DNA of 64,000 nt from JACMLC01 sp963720235 (GCA_963720235.1 OY970389.1:62001-126000); one strand, 5' to 3'; counted from the first letter of the stretch, positions 8,259 through 18,015 are shown. Program-made: numbers and translations. Notes: generated by a model from the letters alone, not told the origin.

Positions 8259-10705
8259 TGAGTAAACTGCTGGACAAATTAACAAAGCTCAAAGGGCGAA
8301 GTTTCGCAGAGCTGCGCGAGCGCGCGGCGCAAAAGTGTGCCGCTTATGCCGAGCAGCTTGGCTGGGCAGAGCACGCACAGTTGCCTACAGACGAAGCTCT
8401 ACAGAGTCTGCTCGATACATCTGTTGTGGGCCAGAATATCTCTGCGGAAAATCTGCTTGAGCATTTCCGCCAGCGCACCGCGCCGAAATTCTTTGCAGCC
8501 TTTGATGACCGCGCAGAGGCGCAGAAAGATTTGCATTCTTATTTTGGCCCACGCGAGCAGCAATCTCTGATTGAAAAAGCGGATAAAATTATCGCTGGCC
8601 GCTTTCAACTTTTAGGTTTGAGCAATCTGAATTTCGGTGAGCCTATTGACTGGCATCTCGAACCTGTTTCCCAAAAGCGTTCGCCGCTTATTCATTGGAG
8701 CCGGATAGATGAGCTTGAGACGAGCGCGACGGGCGACAAAAAGATTGTTTGGGAGCTTAATCGTCATCAACATTTTGTGACGCTGGGCCGCGCCTACTGG
8801 CTGACGGGCGACGAGATTTACGCGCAGACTTTTGCGACGCATCTGGCGCACTGGATGAACGAGAACCCGCCGAAGCTCGGCCTCAACTGGCTGAGCAGTC
8901 TCGAAGTCGCCTTCCGCGCAATCAACTGGCTCTGGGCTCTACACTTTTTCAAAGTTTCCACTCACTTGCAGCCCGCGCTTTTCTCGCGCGCTCTAAAATA
9001 TCTTTACCTGCACGCGCGCCACCTGGAAAAATATCTCTCGACCTATACGAGCCCGAACACGCATCTGACGGGCGAAGCTCTCGGCCTCTTCTATCTCGGC
9101 ACGCTCTTGCCTGAGTTTCGCCGCGCCGCGCGCTGGCGCGAGACCGGGCGCAGCATCCTGTGTGAAGAACTTGAGCGGCACGTCCTTGAGGACGGCGTTT
9201 ATTTCGAGCGGACGAGTTACTATCATCGTTACACGACAGATTTTTACACACACTTTCTGCTTCTCTCCGAACGCAACGGCGCAGAGATTTCCCAAACACT
9301 TGAAACAAAACTGCAATCGCTGCTTGACCACTTGATGCATCTCACGAGACCGGATGGCACGACGCCTTTCATCGGAGATGACGACGGCGGGCGACTCTCA
9401 ATGCTTGACGAGCGCGCGGCGAATGATTTTCGCGCGACTCTTTCAACGGGCGCGGCTATCTTCAATCGAGCGGACTACAAGTATGTCGCAAGCGAAGCTG
9501 CGGAAGAGACCTTCTGGCTGACGGGTCGCGCGGGCCTCGAAAAGTTTGCACAGCTTGCCTCGCAAACTCCTTCCGAACTTTCGCGCGCTTTTCCCGCAGG
9601 CGGTTATTACGTCATGCGCGACGGTTGGGCCAGCGATGCCAACTATCTTTTGATAGATGGCGGCCCGCACGGCGCGCTCGGTTGCGGCCACGCGCACGCA
9701 GACGCTCTCTCTTTCGATTTGTCCGCGCGCGGGCGCACGCTGCTCGTTGACCCCGGAACATACACTTACACAGGCTCATCCGAACTGCGCGATTACTTCC
9801 GCCACAGCGTGACGCATAACACGCTGACGATTGACGGCGAGTCTTCATCAATTTCCGATGGGCCTTTTTCATGGAAAGAGAGCGCGAATGCTTCTGTCAT
9901 TGAATGGCAGAGTGCAGCGCGTTTCGATTACTTTGCGGGCGCGCACGACGGCTACATGCGCCTCAGTCCCGCGCCCGCGCAGCACACGCGCAGTGTGCTC
10001 TTTCTCAAAAATGATTACTGGGTGATACGCGATTCCGTGTTGACCGAAGGTGAGCATCGTTACGATTTGCATTTCCATTTCGCAGCCGGCGCGCATCCGT
10101 TGATTGATGAATCAGAAGAGACTCATTCTTTGAATGAGTCTTCGTCATCTGTGCCGGGGCTGCAAATCTTCTCGTTTGCAGACGGCGGCGAATGGAAGAT
10201 GGAGGACGGCTGGGTTTCATCGGCTTATGGTTCGCGTGAGGCCGCGCCTGTCTGTAGATTCTCGAAGACGGGAGCGGGCGCGCAGGAGTTTTTCAGTTTC
10301 CTGCTGCCGCGCCGCGCCGGAGTCGCTCAGGCAATCGTGCATGAAAGGGAAGCTATCGGCGGGCGCGGTTTTGAGTTGAGAGACGATGAGCAGCGCGACT
10401 TGTTGCTTGTTGGAGACGGCGAGTTGGTCGAGACTGAATTTATCTCTACCGATTTCAAATGGTGCTGGGCGCGTTTTAGTGTTAGTGAAGAGATGCCGGA
10501 AGAGCTTGTGTTGATAGATGGCAGCAGCCTGCGTCTGAATGGTCTGGAGATTTTGAGTTTGCCTGAGCGCGTCGCCTGCGCGGTCGCGCGTCGCGTCGGA
10601 GACAAATTTCAAATCGAGATAGCTGGCAGGATTTTAGAAGTTGACACAGAGGCGCGCGAGCTTGTCACCGCCTCGTCAATCGCAAATCTAAAATCGCAAA
10701 TCTGA
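8258..10705 (+). CDS. Heparinase II/III family protein
   Basis: An 815-residue protein of the heparinase II/III and alginate-lyase type. The N-terminal half is alpha-helical (an alpha/alpha toroid), with NTHLTGEALGLFYLGTL near residue 270 and a YFERTSYYHRYTTDFY block that would hold catalytic Tyr and His. The C-terminal half is a beta-sandwich starting near GHAHADALSFDL and LLVDPGTYTYTG, the family's hallmark. Such enzymes cleave uronic-acid-containing polysaccharides by beta-elimination, or act in EPS assembly. There is no clear signal peptide, which is odd for a lyase and favours a biosynthetic or periplasm-adjacent role. Start is the ATG of the TGATG overlap; the TTG one codon earlier is less likely. 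Confidence 0.88.
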   Translation: MSKLLDKLTKLKGRSFAELRERAAQKCAAYAEQLGWAEHAQLPTDEALQSLLDTSVVGQNISAENLLEHFRQRTAPKFFAAFDDRAEAQKDLHSYFGPREQQSLIEKADKIIAGRFQLLGLSNLNFGEPIDWHLEPVSQKRSPLIHWSRIDELETSATGDKKIVWELNRHQHFVTLGRAYWLTGDEIYAQTFATHLAHWMNENPPKLGLNWLSSLEVAFRAINWLWALHFFKVSTHLQPALFSRALKYLYLHARHLEKYLSTYTSPNTHLTGEALGLFYLGTLLPEFRRAARWRETGRSILCEELERHVLEDGVYFERTSYYHRYTTDFYTHFLLLSERNGAEISQTLETKLQSLLDHLMHLTRPDGTTPFIGDDDGGRLSMLDERAANDFRATLSTGAAIFNRADYKYVASEAAEETFWLTGRAGLEKFAQLASQTPSELSRAFPAGGYYVMRDGWASDANYLLIDGGPHGALGCGHAHADALSFDLSARGRTLLVDPGTYTYTGSSELRDYFRHSVTHNTLTIDGESSSISDGPFSWKESANASVIEWQSAARFDYFAGAHDGYMRLSPAPAQHTRSVLFLKNDYWVIRDSVLTEGEHRYDLHFHFAAGAHPLIDESEETHSLNESSSSVPGLQIFSFADGGEWKMEDGWVSSAYGSREAAPVCRFSKTGAGAQEFFSFLLPRRAGVAQAIVHEREAIGGRGFELRDDEQRDLLLVGDGELVETEFISTDFKWCWARFSVSEEMPEELVLIDGSSLRLNGLEILSLPERVACAVARRVGDKFQIEIAGRILEVDTEARELVTASSIANLKSQI

Positions 10706-10713
10706 AATCGCTT

Positions 10714-12672
10714 ATGTGTGGAATTAACGGGATAGCATTTTCTGGTCGTTCGCGGCGCGTGATTGAGACGCGCGTGCTTGAGCGTATGCGCGATTGCCTG
10801 ACGCATCGCGGGCCGGATGAGGCTGGGATTTTTGTGGACGGCAATGTCGGATTGGGCCACAGGCGTCTGAGCATCGTTGATGTCGCCAGCGGCCAGCAGC
10901 CGATGACGATTGAAGACGGTCATCTCTTTATCACTTACAACGGCGAGATTTATAACCACGCGGATTATCGCGAGGCTCTCGAAGCGAAGGGGCATCGCTA
11001 TCACACGCATTGCGACACGGAAGCTATCCTGCATTTGTACGAAGAGCATGGCGCGCGTTGTGTAGAGCGCTTGCGCGGAATGTTTGCCTTTGCCATCTGG
11101 GATAAGCGCAAGCGCGAGTTGTTTATTGCGCGCGACCGTCTCGGCGTCAAGCCGCTCTATTATGTGCATGCGCCGGACGGCTCGCTCTTCTTTGCTTCTG
11201 AAATCAAAGCTCTGATTGAAGCCCGCGCAGTGAGGCCGGAAGTCAATTTCCGCGCCCTGCCGGATTACTTTGCGAATCATGCGACTTCCGGCGAAGAGAC
11301 TCTGTTCTGCGGTGTGCGAAGACTCTTGCCGGGCCACACGCTGCTCTGGCGCGATGGCGAGATTAAGATTGAGAAATACTGGGACATTAGTTTTCAACAA
11401 GTTGATGAGAGCTCGGCCAGGCGGCGCGAAGAGGATTACGTAGATGAATGGCGCGAGCTTTTTCGCGAATCCGTGCGGCTGCGCCTGATGGCGGATGTGC
11501 CTTTGGGAATGTTTCTCTCCGGCGGGATAGATTCTTCGGCCATCGCCGCGATGATGAGCGGGATGGTGTCTGAACCTATCAAGACTTTTTCCGTAGCCTT
11601 TGCTGAGCGTGAAGCAAATGAGCTTGAGTATGCGCGGCTCGTGGCCCAGAAGTTCGGGACAGACCATCACGAGATTGTCGTTAGCCCGCAGCAGTTTTTC
11701 AGCGCGTTGCCCAAGCTTATCTGGCACGAGGACGAGCCGCTCGCGCATCTTGCGAGCGTGCCGCTCTATTTCGTCTCGCGTCTGGCGCAGGAGCACGTCA
11801 AGGTCGTGCTCACAGGCGAAGGCAGCGATGAGCTTCTGGGCGGCTACGAGCGTTATCGTAAGACTGTTTACAATCTCGCGCTCGGCAATCGTTATCAAAG
11901 CCTGACGCCTGAGCTCTTGCGGCGAGGCATTCAAAATCGGATAGAAGCTCTGCCATCCTCTTCGCTCATGCGGCGCAAGCTGACAAGAACTTTCTTGTGT
12001 TTGCCTTCGGACATCGAAAGCATCTACTTCGACAACTTCGCGGTTTTTCCGCGCGCGATGCAAGAGAAACTCTTAACGGCTGAGTCGAAAGAACGCGCAG
12101 GCGGGCTTGATCCTTACAGAGAACTGCGCGGTTATCTTCAAGAGACTGATGCTGAAAGTTTATTGGACAAGCTTTTGTATGCGGACACGAAGACTTATCT
12201 GCACGAGCTTTTGATGAAGCAGGATCAGATGAGCATGGCTGCGTCCATCGAGAGCCGCGTCCCGTTTCTGGACCACAAGCTGGTAGAGTTTACAGCGCGC
12301 TTGCCTGCGAATTTAAAACTGCATGGCTGGACGACAAAGTATATCTTGCGGCAGAGCATGAAAGGGATGCTGCCCGAAGCTATCTTGAAGCGGCGCAAGA
12401 TGGGATTTCCGGTGCCTGTCGGCGCGTGGTTCCGCAAAGAATTTCGTCATGTGATTGACGAATATGTGCTCGGCGAGCGTGCTCTCGGTCGCGGGTATTT
12501 TGATACAAAATTTGTCCGTGAATTAGTTGAGCGACATCAAGCCGGAGAGAATCACGCAGAGAGATTGTGGTCGCTCGTCAATTTCGAGATGTGGCTCAGG
12601 CGTTTTATAGATGGCGAAGAATCGCGTGAGCCGACGCTTGCGCTTGAAGCGGAGACAGTCGGAGCGAAGTAG
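10714..12672 (+). CDS. asnB: Asparagine synthase (glutamine-hydrolysing)
   Basis: A 652-residue class II amidotransferase. It begins MCGINGIAF with the Cys2 nucleophile, then THRGPDEAGIF and YNGEIYNHADY in the glutaminase domain. The synthetase domain carries SGGIDS at residues 269-274 and LTGEGSDELLGGYERY. It is clearly paralogous to the gene at 3188 but differs enough throughout to be an old duplicate rather than a recent copy. It follows the heparinase-like gene by 8 bases. A role in amidating a uronic acid or amino-sugar residue is inferred from context; free asparagine synthesis is the alternative. Confidence 0.88.
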   Translation: MCGINGIAFSGRSRRVIETRVLERMRDCLTHRGPDEAGIFVDGNVGLGHRRLSIVDVASGQQPMTIEDGHLFITYNGEIYNHADYREALEAKGHRYHTHCDTEAILHLYEEHGARCVERLRGMFAFAIWDKRKRELFIARDRLGVKPLYYVHAPDGSLFFASEIKALIEARAVRPEVNFRALPDYFANHATSGEETLFCGVRRLLPGHTLLWRDGEIKIEKYWDISFQQVDESSARRREEDYVDEWRELFRESVRLRLMADVPLGMFLSGGIDSSAIAAMMSGMVSEPIKTFSVAFAEREANELEYARLVAQKFGTDHHEIVVSPQQFFSALPKLIWHEDEPLAHLASVPLYFVSRLAQEHVKVVLTGEGSDELLGGYERYRKTVYNLALGNRYQSLTPELLRRGIQNRIEALPSSSLMRRKLTRTFLCLPSDIESIYFDNFAVFPRAMQEKLLTAESKERAGGLDPYRELRGYLQETDAESLLDKLLYADTKTYLHELLMKQDQMSMAASIESRVPFLDHKLVEFTARLPANLKLHGWTTKYILRQSMKGMLPEAILKRRKMGFPVPVGAWFRKEFRHVIDEYVLGERALGRGYFDTKFVRELVERHQAGENHAERLWSLVNFEMWLRRFIDGEESREPTLALEAETVGAK

Positions 12673-12680
12673 AAAAATTG

Positions 12681-12696
12681 CCACAGAGACACGGAG
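12681..12696 (+). repeat. Single arm of the CCACAGAGACACGGAG repeat
   Basis: This 16-base sequence matches the arms of the inverted repeat at 38841-38943. Here only one arm is present, just after the AsnB stop codon and just before the start of the next gene. It creates a false TTG start at 12678 for the downstream frame, and its GGAG lies at a plausible ribosome-binding distance from the real ATG at 12705. Confidence 0.6.
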
Positions 12697-12704
12697 AATC
12701 ATTT

Positions 12705-13919
12705 ATGGGCAGTTTGCAAACTTTGGATGATGTGATGAGTGAGGCGGCGATTCATCCGGCGAAAGACATCTCGAATGTCCTGCGCGGGCGAGACATTCTC
12801 TGTTTCAGTCATGATTGGAGCGGCGACCCTTTGTCGAAGACGCACGTCATGCGAATCCTCGCGCGCGACAATCGAGTGCTGTGGGTCAACTCCATAGGGT
12901 ATCGCGCGCCGACTGCTTCAAAGGCTGATGTGAGCCGCGCTTTTAACAAGCTGATGATGGCGGCCACGCCTGTCCGCGAAGTCGAGAAAAATATTTTTGT
13001 CCTCAACCCTCTCGCCATTCCTGCTTACGGCACGCCGAGTATCAGAAATTTTAATCGCAGCTTTCTGCGCTTTCAGGTGAGGCGCGCGATGCGGCGTCTG
13101 AATTTCCAGAGAGCTTTGAACTGGGTCTTTAATCCGGCGGCGGCTGTGATTGCGGGAACGCTCGGTGAAGAGAAAGTCATTTACTATTGCGTTGATGAGT
13201 ACACAGCTTTTTCCGGTGTCTCTTCGCGCTCGCTGGCAGAGCTTGAAGAAGGACTTTTGCGACGCGCAGACCTCGTGATTGTTTCTGCGGATTTGCTCTA
13301 TCAATCGAAAGCCCCTTTCAATCCGCGCACGGTGATGGTCAGGCATGGAGTTGATTACACGCACTTTCGTCGCGCGCTCGATGCAGACACGCGCGTGCCG
13401 GAAGAGATAGCGAAGCTGCCGCGCCCGGTCATAGGCTTTCATGGTTTGATAGCCGATTGGGTTGACCTTGATTTGATGGCTGCGGTGGCAAAGCATTTCT
13501 CGAATGGCTCTGTTGTCATGCTCGGCAAGACGACGACGGACACTTCCGCTTTGAAAGATTTGCCGAACGTGCATCTGCTCGGTCGTAAGCCTTACGCAGA
13601 GCTTCCGGCTTACTGCAAAGGCTTTGATGTCGCGCTCAATCCGTTTCGCATTAACGAGCTGACCTTGAATGCCAATCCTTTGAAGGTGCGCGAATATTTA
13701 GCGGCGGGCTTGCAGGTCGTCTCGACTGCGATTCCAGAGGTAGAAGTTCTGGGCCAATGTCGCATCGGCAGGAATACAGAAGAGTTTATACGCGAGATAG
13801 AAGCCGCGCTCGACGACCCCGGCCCAGGCGCGGCGCGCAGTGAAGCCATCCGCTCAGAGAGTTGGGAAGCGCGCGTGGACGAGATTCGCCGTCACTTAGC
13901 TAATTTTAATTTGGCGTAG
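12705..13919 (+). CDS. Glycosyltransferase family 1/4-like (TuaH-like)
   Basis: A 404-residue GT-B-like protein. Near the N-terminus it has ILCFSHDWSGDPLSKTHVM, then VLWVNSIGYR, a pattern seen in TuaH-like and other teichuronate or EPS glycosyltransferases. The donor domain shows VIGFHGLIADWVDLDLM, VHLLGRKPYAELPAY and the conserved NPLKVREYLAAGLQVVST block. The ATG at 12705 is chosen because GGAG lies 9 bases upstream, whereas the upstream TTG start is made of repeat sequence. The gene sits 32 bases behind asnB and precedes a 145-base gap containing a palindromic repeat, which may mark an operon boundary. Confidence 0.8.
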   Translation: MGSLQTLDDVMSEAAIHPAKDISNVLRGRDILCFSHDWSGDPLSKTHVMRILARDNRVLWVNSIGYRAPTASKADVSRAFNKLMMAATPVREVEKNIFVLNPLAIPAYGTPSIRNFNRSFLRFQVRRAMRRLNFQRALNWVFNPAAAVIAGTLGEEKVIYYCVDEYTAFSGVSSRSLAELEEGLLRRADLVIVSADLLYQSKAPFNPRTVMVRHGVDYTHFRRALDADTRVPEEIAKLPRPVIGFHGLIADWVDLDLMAAVAKHFSNGSVVMLGKTTTDTSALKDLPNVHLLGRKPYAELPAYCKGFDVALNPFRINELTLNANPLKVREYLAAGLQVVSTAIPEVEVLGQCRIGRNTEEFIREIEAALDDPGPGAARSEAIRSESWEARVDEIRRHLANFNLA

Positions 13920-13943
13920 AGTCTTAGCGAGCTTATGTCTTTC

Positions 13944-14004
13944 TTTTCTTTGCGCCACCAGCGAGAAACTAAAACGAACGGTTCACGCAAAGGCGCAAAG
14001 AAAA
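13944..14004. repeat. CGCAAAGGCGCAAAG family inverted repeat
   Basis: Arms TTTTCTTTGCGCC (13944-13956) and GGCGCAAAGAAAA (13992-14004) are perfect inverse complements around a 35-base loop. This is one of seven places in the window with the same core. It lies between two plus-strand genes. It may act as a weak terminator or mRNA-end structure; there is no clear T-run after the right arm. Confidence 0.7.
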
Positions 14005-14064
14005 ACTCAAGACCGCAAAGAGTTGAGTGAGATTTGAAGTAGCCATTAAAAGAAGAGTTGACTT

Positions 14065-14868
14065 GTGAGCTTAAAAAGAGCAGCAGATAGTTTCTATGGC
14101 AGCGCGCGAAGATTAATCGCGCCTGAGTTGCAGTATTCGCAATCTCTCTATGAAGAGGTTTTGGAAGAGCATCTCACGCGGGAGACTGATTGGCTCGATT
14201 TGGGTTGCGGGCATCAGGTGTTGCCGGGTTGGCGCGCAGAGGCAGAGAAGAAGCTCATTGAGAAATGCAAAAGCATCGTCGGCGTGGATTATTCTCTGCA
14301 CTCTCTCAAAAATCATCAGAACATCTCTTTAAAAGTCAGAGGCGATATCACACGTCTTCCGTTTCGCGATGAAGCTTTCAATTTAGTGACGGCCAACATG
14401 GTCGTAGAACATCTGGATGACCCTGCGACGCAGTTTCAGGAAATCAACAGGATTTTGAAACCCGGCGGCGTCTTTATCTTTCACACGCCGAACTCTCTGG
14501 GCCACGCGACGATTATGGCGCGGCTCGTGCCGGGCGCGCTCAAAGACAAGATGGCTTATCTGCTCGACGGCAGAAAAGAGGAAGACGTGTTTGCCACGCA
14601 TTACAAGGCCAACACGCGCGGGCAGATTGATGCGCTGGCCCGGAGCACCGGCTTTGAAGTTTTGAAAATCAAGATGCTCGTCTCCGATGCTATCTTTGCA
14701 GTCGTGCCTCCGTTGGCCGTGCTGGAATTAATGTGGATTAGAGCTTTGATGACCAAACCTTTGAAGCGATTCAGAACGACAATCATCTCGGTTCTGAAAA
14801 AGCGCACGGAAGAGGAGTCGGCTGCGGCTCGTCGCAATTCCAATGGAGGAATCCACGTCGCCGGATAA
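14065..14868 (+). CDS. Class I SAM-dependent methyltransferase
   Basis: A 267-residue methyltransferase starting at GTG. Motif I is WLDLGCGHQVLPGW near residues 42-55, followed by IVGVDYSLHSL, and motif II is FNLVTANMVVEHLDDP near residue 110. The post-II segment ILKPGGVFIFHTPN is standard for the Methyltransf_11 group. The C-terminal part has a hydrophobic stretch (IFAVVPPLAVLELMWIRALM) that could touch the membrane. It overlaps the next gene by 26 bases. The likely substrate is a glycan or lipid-linked intermediate, from context only. Confidence 0.82.
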   Translation: MSLKRAADSFYGSARRLIAPELQYSQSLYEEVLEEHLTRETDWLDLGCGHQVLPGWRAEAEKKLIEKCKSIVGVDYSLHSLKNHQNISLKVRGDITRLPFRDEAFNLVTANMVVEHLDDPATQFQEINRILKPGGVFIFHTPNSLGHATIMARLVPGALKDKMAYLLDGRKEEDVFATHYKANTRGQIDALARSTGFEVLKIKMLVSDAIFAVVPPLAVLELMWIRALMTKPLKRFRTTIISVLKKRTEEESAAARRNSNGGIHVAG

Positions 14869-15493
14869 GTTTTACTTGAGACGCAGAAAAAGAGTTGTCC
14901 TCGTAATCCTTTTATCGCTGGCGGTGTGGTCGCTTGCGGCATGGGCGCTTGCGTCCGCGCTCGTCGTGAGCGAGCCGCTGGAAAAGGCCGATGCGATTGT
15001 AGTCTTGAGCGGCTCGGCCACTTACGTTGAGCGCACGCATCGCGCCGCGCAGCTTTATAGCGAGGGACGCGCGCCGAAAATCATTTTGACAAATGACGGG
15101 CAGCAAGGTGGCTGGAACAATGCGCAACGGCGCAATCCGTTTTTTATCGAACGCGCGCGTGATGAATTGCTGCGGCTCAATGTCCCTGCGCAGGCGATAG
15201 AAGAGATACCACAGCCGCTTTCAAACACTTATGAAGAGGCTGTAGAGTTGCGCAAGTATGCAGCGGCGCGCGGCCTACGCTCTCTGCTCATTGTCACTTC
15301 GGCTTATCATTCGCGTCGCGCGCGCTGGACACTGCGACGCGTCTTTGACGGCAGCAATGTCTCGCTCGGCATGGCGACTGCGCCGACAGGCGAGCAAACT
15401 CCGCGCCCCGCAGTCTGGTGGCTCTTTCCTAGCGGCTGGCGATTTGTCGGCGGCGAATATGTCAAGTTCGTTTATTACCGGCTGCAATATTAG
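14843..15493 (+). CDS. YdcF/DUF218 family membrane-anchored protein
   Basis: A 216-residue protein with one N-terminal membrane helix (about residues 18-42) and a DUF218-like domain outside. The domain shows ADAIVVLSGSATYVERTHRAA, then PKIILTNDG, a NTYEEA acidic segment and LLIVTSAYHSRRARWTLRR, which are the family's conserved blocks. YdcF and SanA-like proteins are tied to envelope polysaccharide metabolism, but the reaction is not established. The ATG overlaps the end of the methyltransferase gene by 26 bases, so the genes are coupled. Confidence 0.82.
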   Translation: MEESTSPDKFYLRRRKRVVLVILLSLAVWSLAAWALASALVVSEPLEKADAIVVLSGSATYVERTHRAAQLYSEGRAPKIILTNDGQQGGWNNAQRRNPFFIERARDELLRLNVPAQAIEEIPQPLSNTYEEAVELRKYAAARGLRSLLIVTSAYHSRRARWTLRRVFDGSNVSLGMATAPTGEQTPRPAVWWLFPSGWRFVGGEYVKFVYYRLQY

Positions 15494-15531
15494 AAATCGC
15501 AGCCTGTTCATCATTTAATAGCGATGTTCGT

Positions 15532-17109
15532 ATGAAGGCACAAAATTTCCCGCAAAGACGCAAAGGCGCAAAGAAAAGAAGAGGACAAAGGAAGTGGCCC
15601 ATCAAGCGGCTGCTCATCGCGGCAGCAATCTTAGTGCTTGTCGCGGGCCTCGCCTTCGTCTTCGCGCAGCAGCAACGCAGCCGCCGCGTCGTCGTCAGCG
15701 GCAACACCATCACCGTCAAGGCCGGAGGCGATGTGCAGACTGCGCTCGATAAAGCGCGACCCGGCGACACGATTCTGCTTGAGGCCGGAGCAACTTTTCG
15801 CAGCGCGCTCAACCTGCCAAACAAGCCCGGCAGCGAGTTCATCACCATTCGTTCATCAGCGACGGACGCGCAGCTTCCAGCGCAAGGAGAAAGATTAGAC
15901 CCCGCGCGTTATGCTTCTGTGTTGCCGAAAATTATTTCCACGACTCCTGGCGAATCCGCAGTTACGGCGACGAAGGGCGCGCATCACTTTCGCTTCATCG
16001 CCGTAGAATTTGGGCCAACGCCGAAAGGCGCGGGCAATATCATCACGCTCGGCACAAGCGACGAGAAAAGCCTCGCAGAGTTGCCGCATCACATAGAGTT
16101 TGACCGCGTCTATGTGCACGGCTCAGAGACGGAAGGACAAAGGCGCGGCATCGCTCTCAACGGGCGAAACATTCGCGTCATCAACAGCCACTTTGCAGAA
16201 ATCAAACGCAAGGGCGAAGAGAGTCAGGCTCTCGCTGGCTGGGGCGGCGATGGCCCTTTCGAGATTAGCAACAACTACATAGAGGCTGCTGCCGAAGGCG
16301 TGCTCTTCGGCGGCGCAACCTCGCCGCTCGAAGTCGTCCCTTCAGACATCATCGTGCGCGACAACCATTTCAATAAGCCTCTGAGTTGGCGCGAAGACAA
16401 CTGGGTCGTCAAGAATCATTTCGAGCTTAAAAATGCGCGCCGCGTGAAGATTGAAAATAATTTGATGACGAACAACTGGGCCAAAGGTCAGAGCGGAACT
16501 GCCGTTCTCTTCACAGCCGCGAGCGACAGTGGCCCACAGGCCCGCGTCGAAGATGTAGAGTTCGTCAATAACATCGTGCGCGGCGCGGGCGGCGCGCTCA
16601 ACATACAGGGACAGGAAGCCAAAGGCGGTCGCCGCCTGACGATTCGCAATAACATCTTTGACGACATCAACGGAGAAAAGTGGGGAGGCAGTGGACAGTT
16701 TCTGATTGCGACAACGTGGGACGGGCTCGTCATTGAGAACAACACGATTGTCACAAGCGGCGCGATTACCAAAGCCTATGGCAATCCAATCAGAGGTTTT
16801 GTCTTTCGTCACAACATCATTCCGCAGAATGAGTATGGCTTTCACGGCGACGGCGAATCGCCCGGACAGGGAGCTCTGGATGTTTATTTTCCCGGCAGCG
16901 CCGTGAGCAACAATGCCATCATCGGCGGCGAAGCCTCGCGCCTCAGAGAGCGCAATCGTTATCCGGTCTCGCTCAAGGAACTAAAATTCGTCGGCCTCGA
17001 AAACGGTGATTACAGATTGCGCGCGGACAGCCCGCTCAAGCGTGCGGGCCTCAACGGCGCGGACATCGGCGCAAACCTTGACCCGCAAACAGTCGGGCGC
17101 AGTCGTTAG
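15532..17109 (+). CDS. Membrane-anchored right-handed beta-helix protein
   Basis: A 525-residue protein. Residues 1-20 are very basic and partly encoded by a palindromic repeat; residues 25-45 form a single membrane anchor. The rest is a parallel beta-helix, with VKAGGDVQTALDKARPGDTI near residue 60 and repeated short coils such as IEFDRVYVHG, IRVINSHF, VKIENNLMTNN and LVIENNTIVTS. Such folds are usual in polysaccharide lyases, epimerases and glycan-binding proteins. It is paralogous to the secreted protein at 25814: both share the GDTI, LPNK.GS and AHHFRF blocks. No catalytic residues are certain, so a glycan-modifying role is inferred. Confidence 0.75.
   Translation: MKAQNFPQRRKGAKKRRGQRKWPIKRLLIAAAILVLVAGLAFVFAQQQRSRRVVVSGNTITVKAGGDVQTALDKARPGDTILLEAGATFRSALNLPNKPGSEFITIRSSATDAQLPAQGERLDPARYASVLPKIISTTPGESAVTATKGAHHFRFIAVEFGPTPKGAGNIITLGTSDEKSLAELPHHIEFDRVYVHGSETEGQRRGIALNGRNIRVINSHFAEIKRKGEESQALAGWGGDGPFEISNNYIEAAAEGVLFGGATSPLEVVPSDIIVRDNHFNKPLSWREDNWVVKNHFELKNARRVKIENNLMTNNWAKGQSGTAVLFTAASDSGPQARVEDVEFVNNIVRGAGGALNIQGQEAKGGRRLTIRNNIFDDINGEKWGGSGQFLIATTWDGLVIENNTIVTSGAITKAYGNPIRGFVFRHNIIPQNEYGFHGDGESPGQGALDVYFPGSAVSNNAIIGGEASRLRERNRYPVSLKELKFVGLENGDYRLRADSPLKRAGLNGADIGANLDPQTVGRSR
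15547..15576 (+). repeat. CGCAAAGGCGCAAAG family single arm inside a CDS
   Basis: The repeat TTCCCGCAAAGACGCAAAGG continues to 15576 and lies within codons 6-15 of the beta-helix gene. It encodes the basic peptide FPQRRKGAK. The same peptide arises from the same repeat near 41640 in an unrelated protein. Confidence 0.75.
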
Positions 17110-17133
17110 ATAAAGTGTTTCCGGGGAGATACT

Positions 17134-18006
17134 ATGGCGGCTTCTGAGATAACAGGAGAGATGACTTTGCATGCGGAAGAAGTCTCGCGCGGCGAGAGGT
17201 TCGAGTTCGGAAAAAACTGGTCGCGTTTTCTCTCGCTGCTCAATGACAGGCGCATCGCTGAGGCCGAAAAATCGCTTAAGCAGATGCTCGAAGTCGAAGA
17301 CCTTAAAGGCAAAAAGTTTCTCGACATCGGCTCAGGCAGTGGATTGTTTAGCCTTGCCGCGCGGCGTCTCGGAGCAAGCGTTCATTCCTTCGATTTCGAT
17401 CCGCACTCAGTCGCCTGCACGCGAGAATTGCGGCGGCGTTACTTTCCAGATGATGACAGTTGGACTGTTGAAGAAGAGTCTGCTCTCAATAGCGAGTATC
17501 TAAAATCTCTGGGCCAATTTGATGTCGTCTATTCGTGGGGCGTACTGCATCACACGGGGCAGATGTGGGCCGCGCTGGAAAACGCTCATCTGCCCGTCGT
17601 TTCTGGCGGCAAACTTTTTATAGCCATCTATAACGACATGGGCAGCCAGACGACGCGCTGGCGTTGGATTAAGCGAACTTACAATGAATTGCCAAAGCCT
17701 TTGCGCTCGCCGTTCGCCGCGCTGGTCATCGCGCCCGAAGAAGGGAAGGCTTTGCTGCGTTCTTTATTGAAGCTGCGCCCGCAGGATTATCTGAAATCCT
17801 GGCGCAATTACGACGAAGGGCGCGGGATGAATCGCTGGCGCGATATTATTGATTGGGTGGGCGGCTATCCATACGAGGTCGCGCGGCCCGAAGAGATACT
17901 GGATTTTTACAGGGCTAGAGGCTTTACGCTGCTCAGGCTGAAATGCGGCGGCGTCGGGTTAGGATGTAATGAGTTTGTGTTTGTGAAGAATGCTGTGTCG
18001 AGTTAA
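17134..18006 (+). CDS. Class I SAM-dependent methyltransferase
   Basis: A 290-residue methyltransferase. Motif I is FLDIGSGSGLFSLAARRLGA near residues 61-80, with the acidic FDFDPHSV strand end after it and motif II as FDVVYSWGVLHHTGQMW. This pattern is like UbiG/Methyltransf_23 enzymes. The C-terminal third (YDEGRGMNRWRDIIDWVGGYP) is seen in sugar or lipid-linked methyltransferases in glycan clusters. It is the last plus-strand gene of the first block and converges on the gene at 18095, with a strong palindrome between them. The first ATG is used; the extra N-terminal residues look genuine. Confidence 0.82.
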   Translation: MAASEITGEMTLHAEEVSRGERFEFGKNWSRFLSLLNDRRIAEAEKSLKQMLEVEDLKGKKFLDIGSGSGLFSLAARRLGASVHSFDFDPHSVACTRELRRRYFPDDDSWTVEEESALNSEYLKSLGQFDVVYSWGVLHHTGQMWAALENAHLPVVSGGKLFIAIYNDMGSQTTRWRWIKRTYNELPKPLRSPFAALVIAPEEGKALLRSLLKLRPQDYLKSWRNYDEGRGMNRWRDIIDWVGGYPYEVARPEEILDFYRARGFTLLRLKCGGVGLGCNEFVFVKNAVSS

Positions 18007-18015
18007 GTCAAAACG

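Noticed and set aside
10609..12063. A 484-codon minus-strand frame opposite asnB
   Set aside because: It is an antisense shadow of an intact asparagine synthase gene with clear motifs; GC-rich codons leave long open antisense frames here.
12678..12704. TTG-initiated extension of the glycosyltransferase
   Set aside because: The extension is encoded by a known repeat arm; the ATG at 12705 has a good ribosome-binding site.
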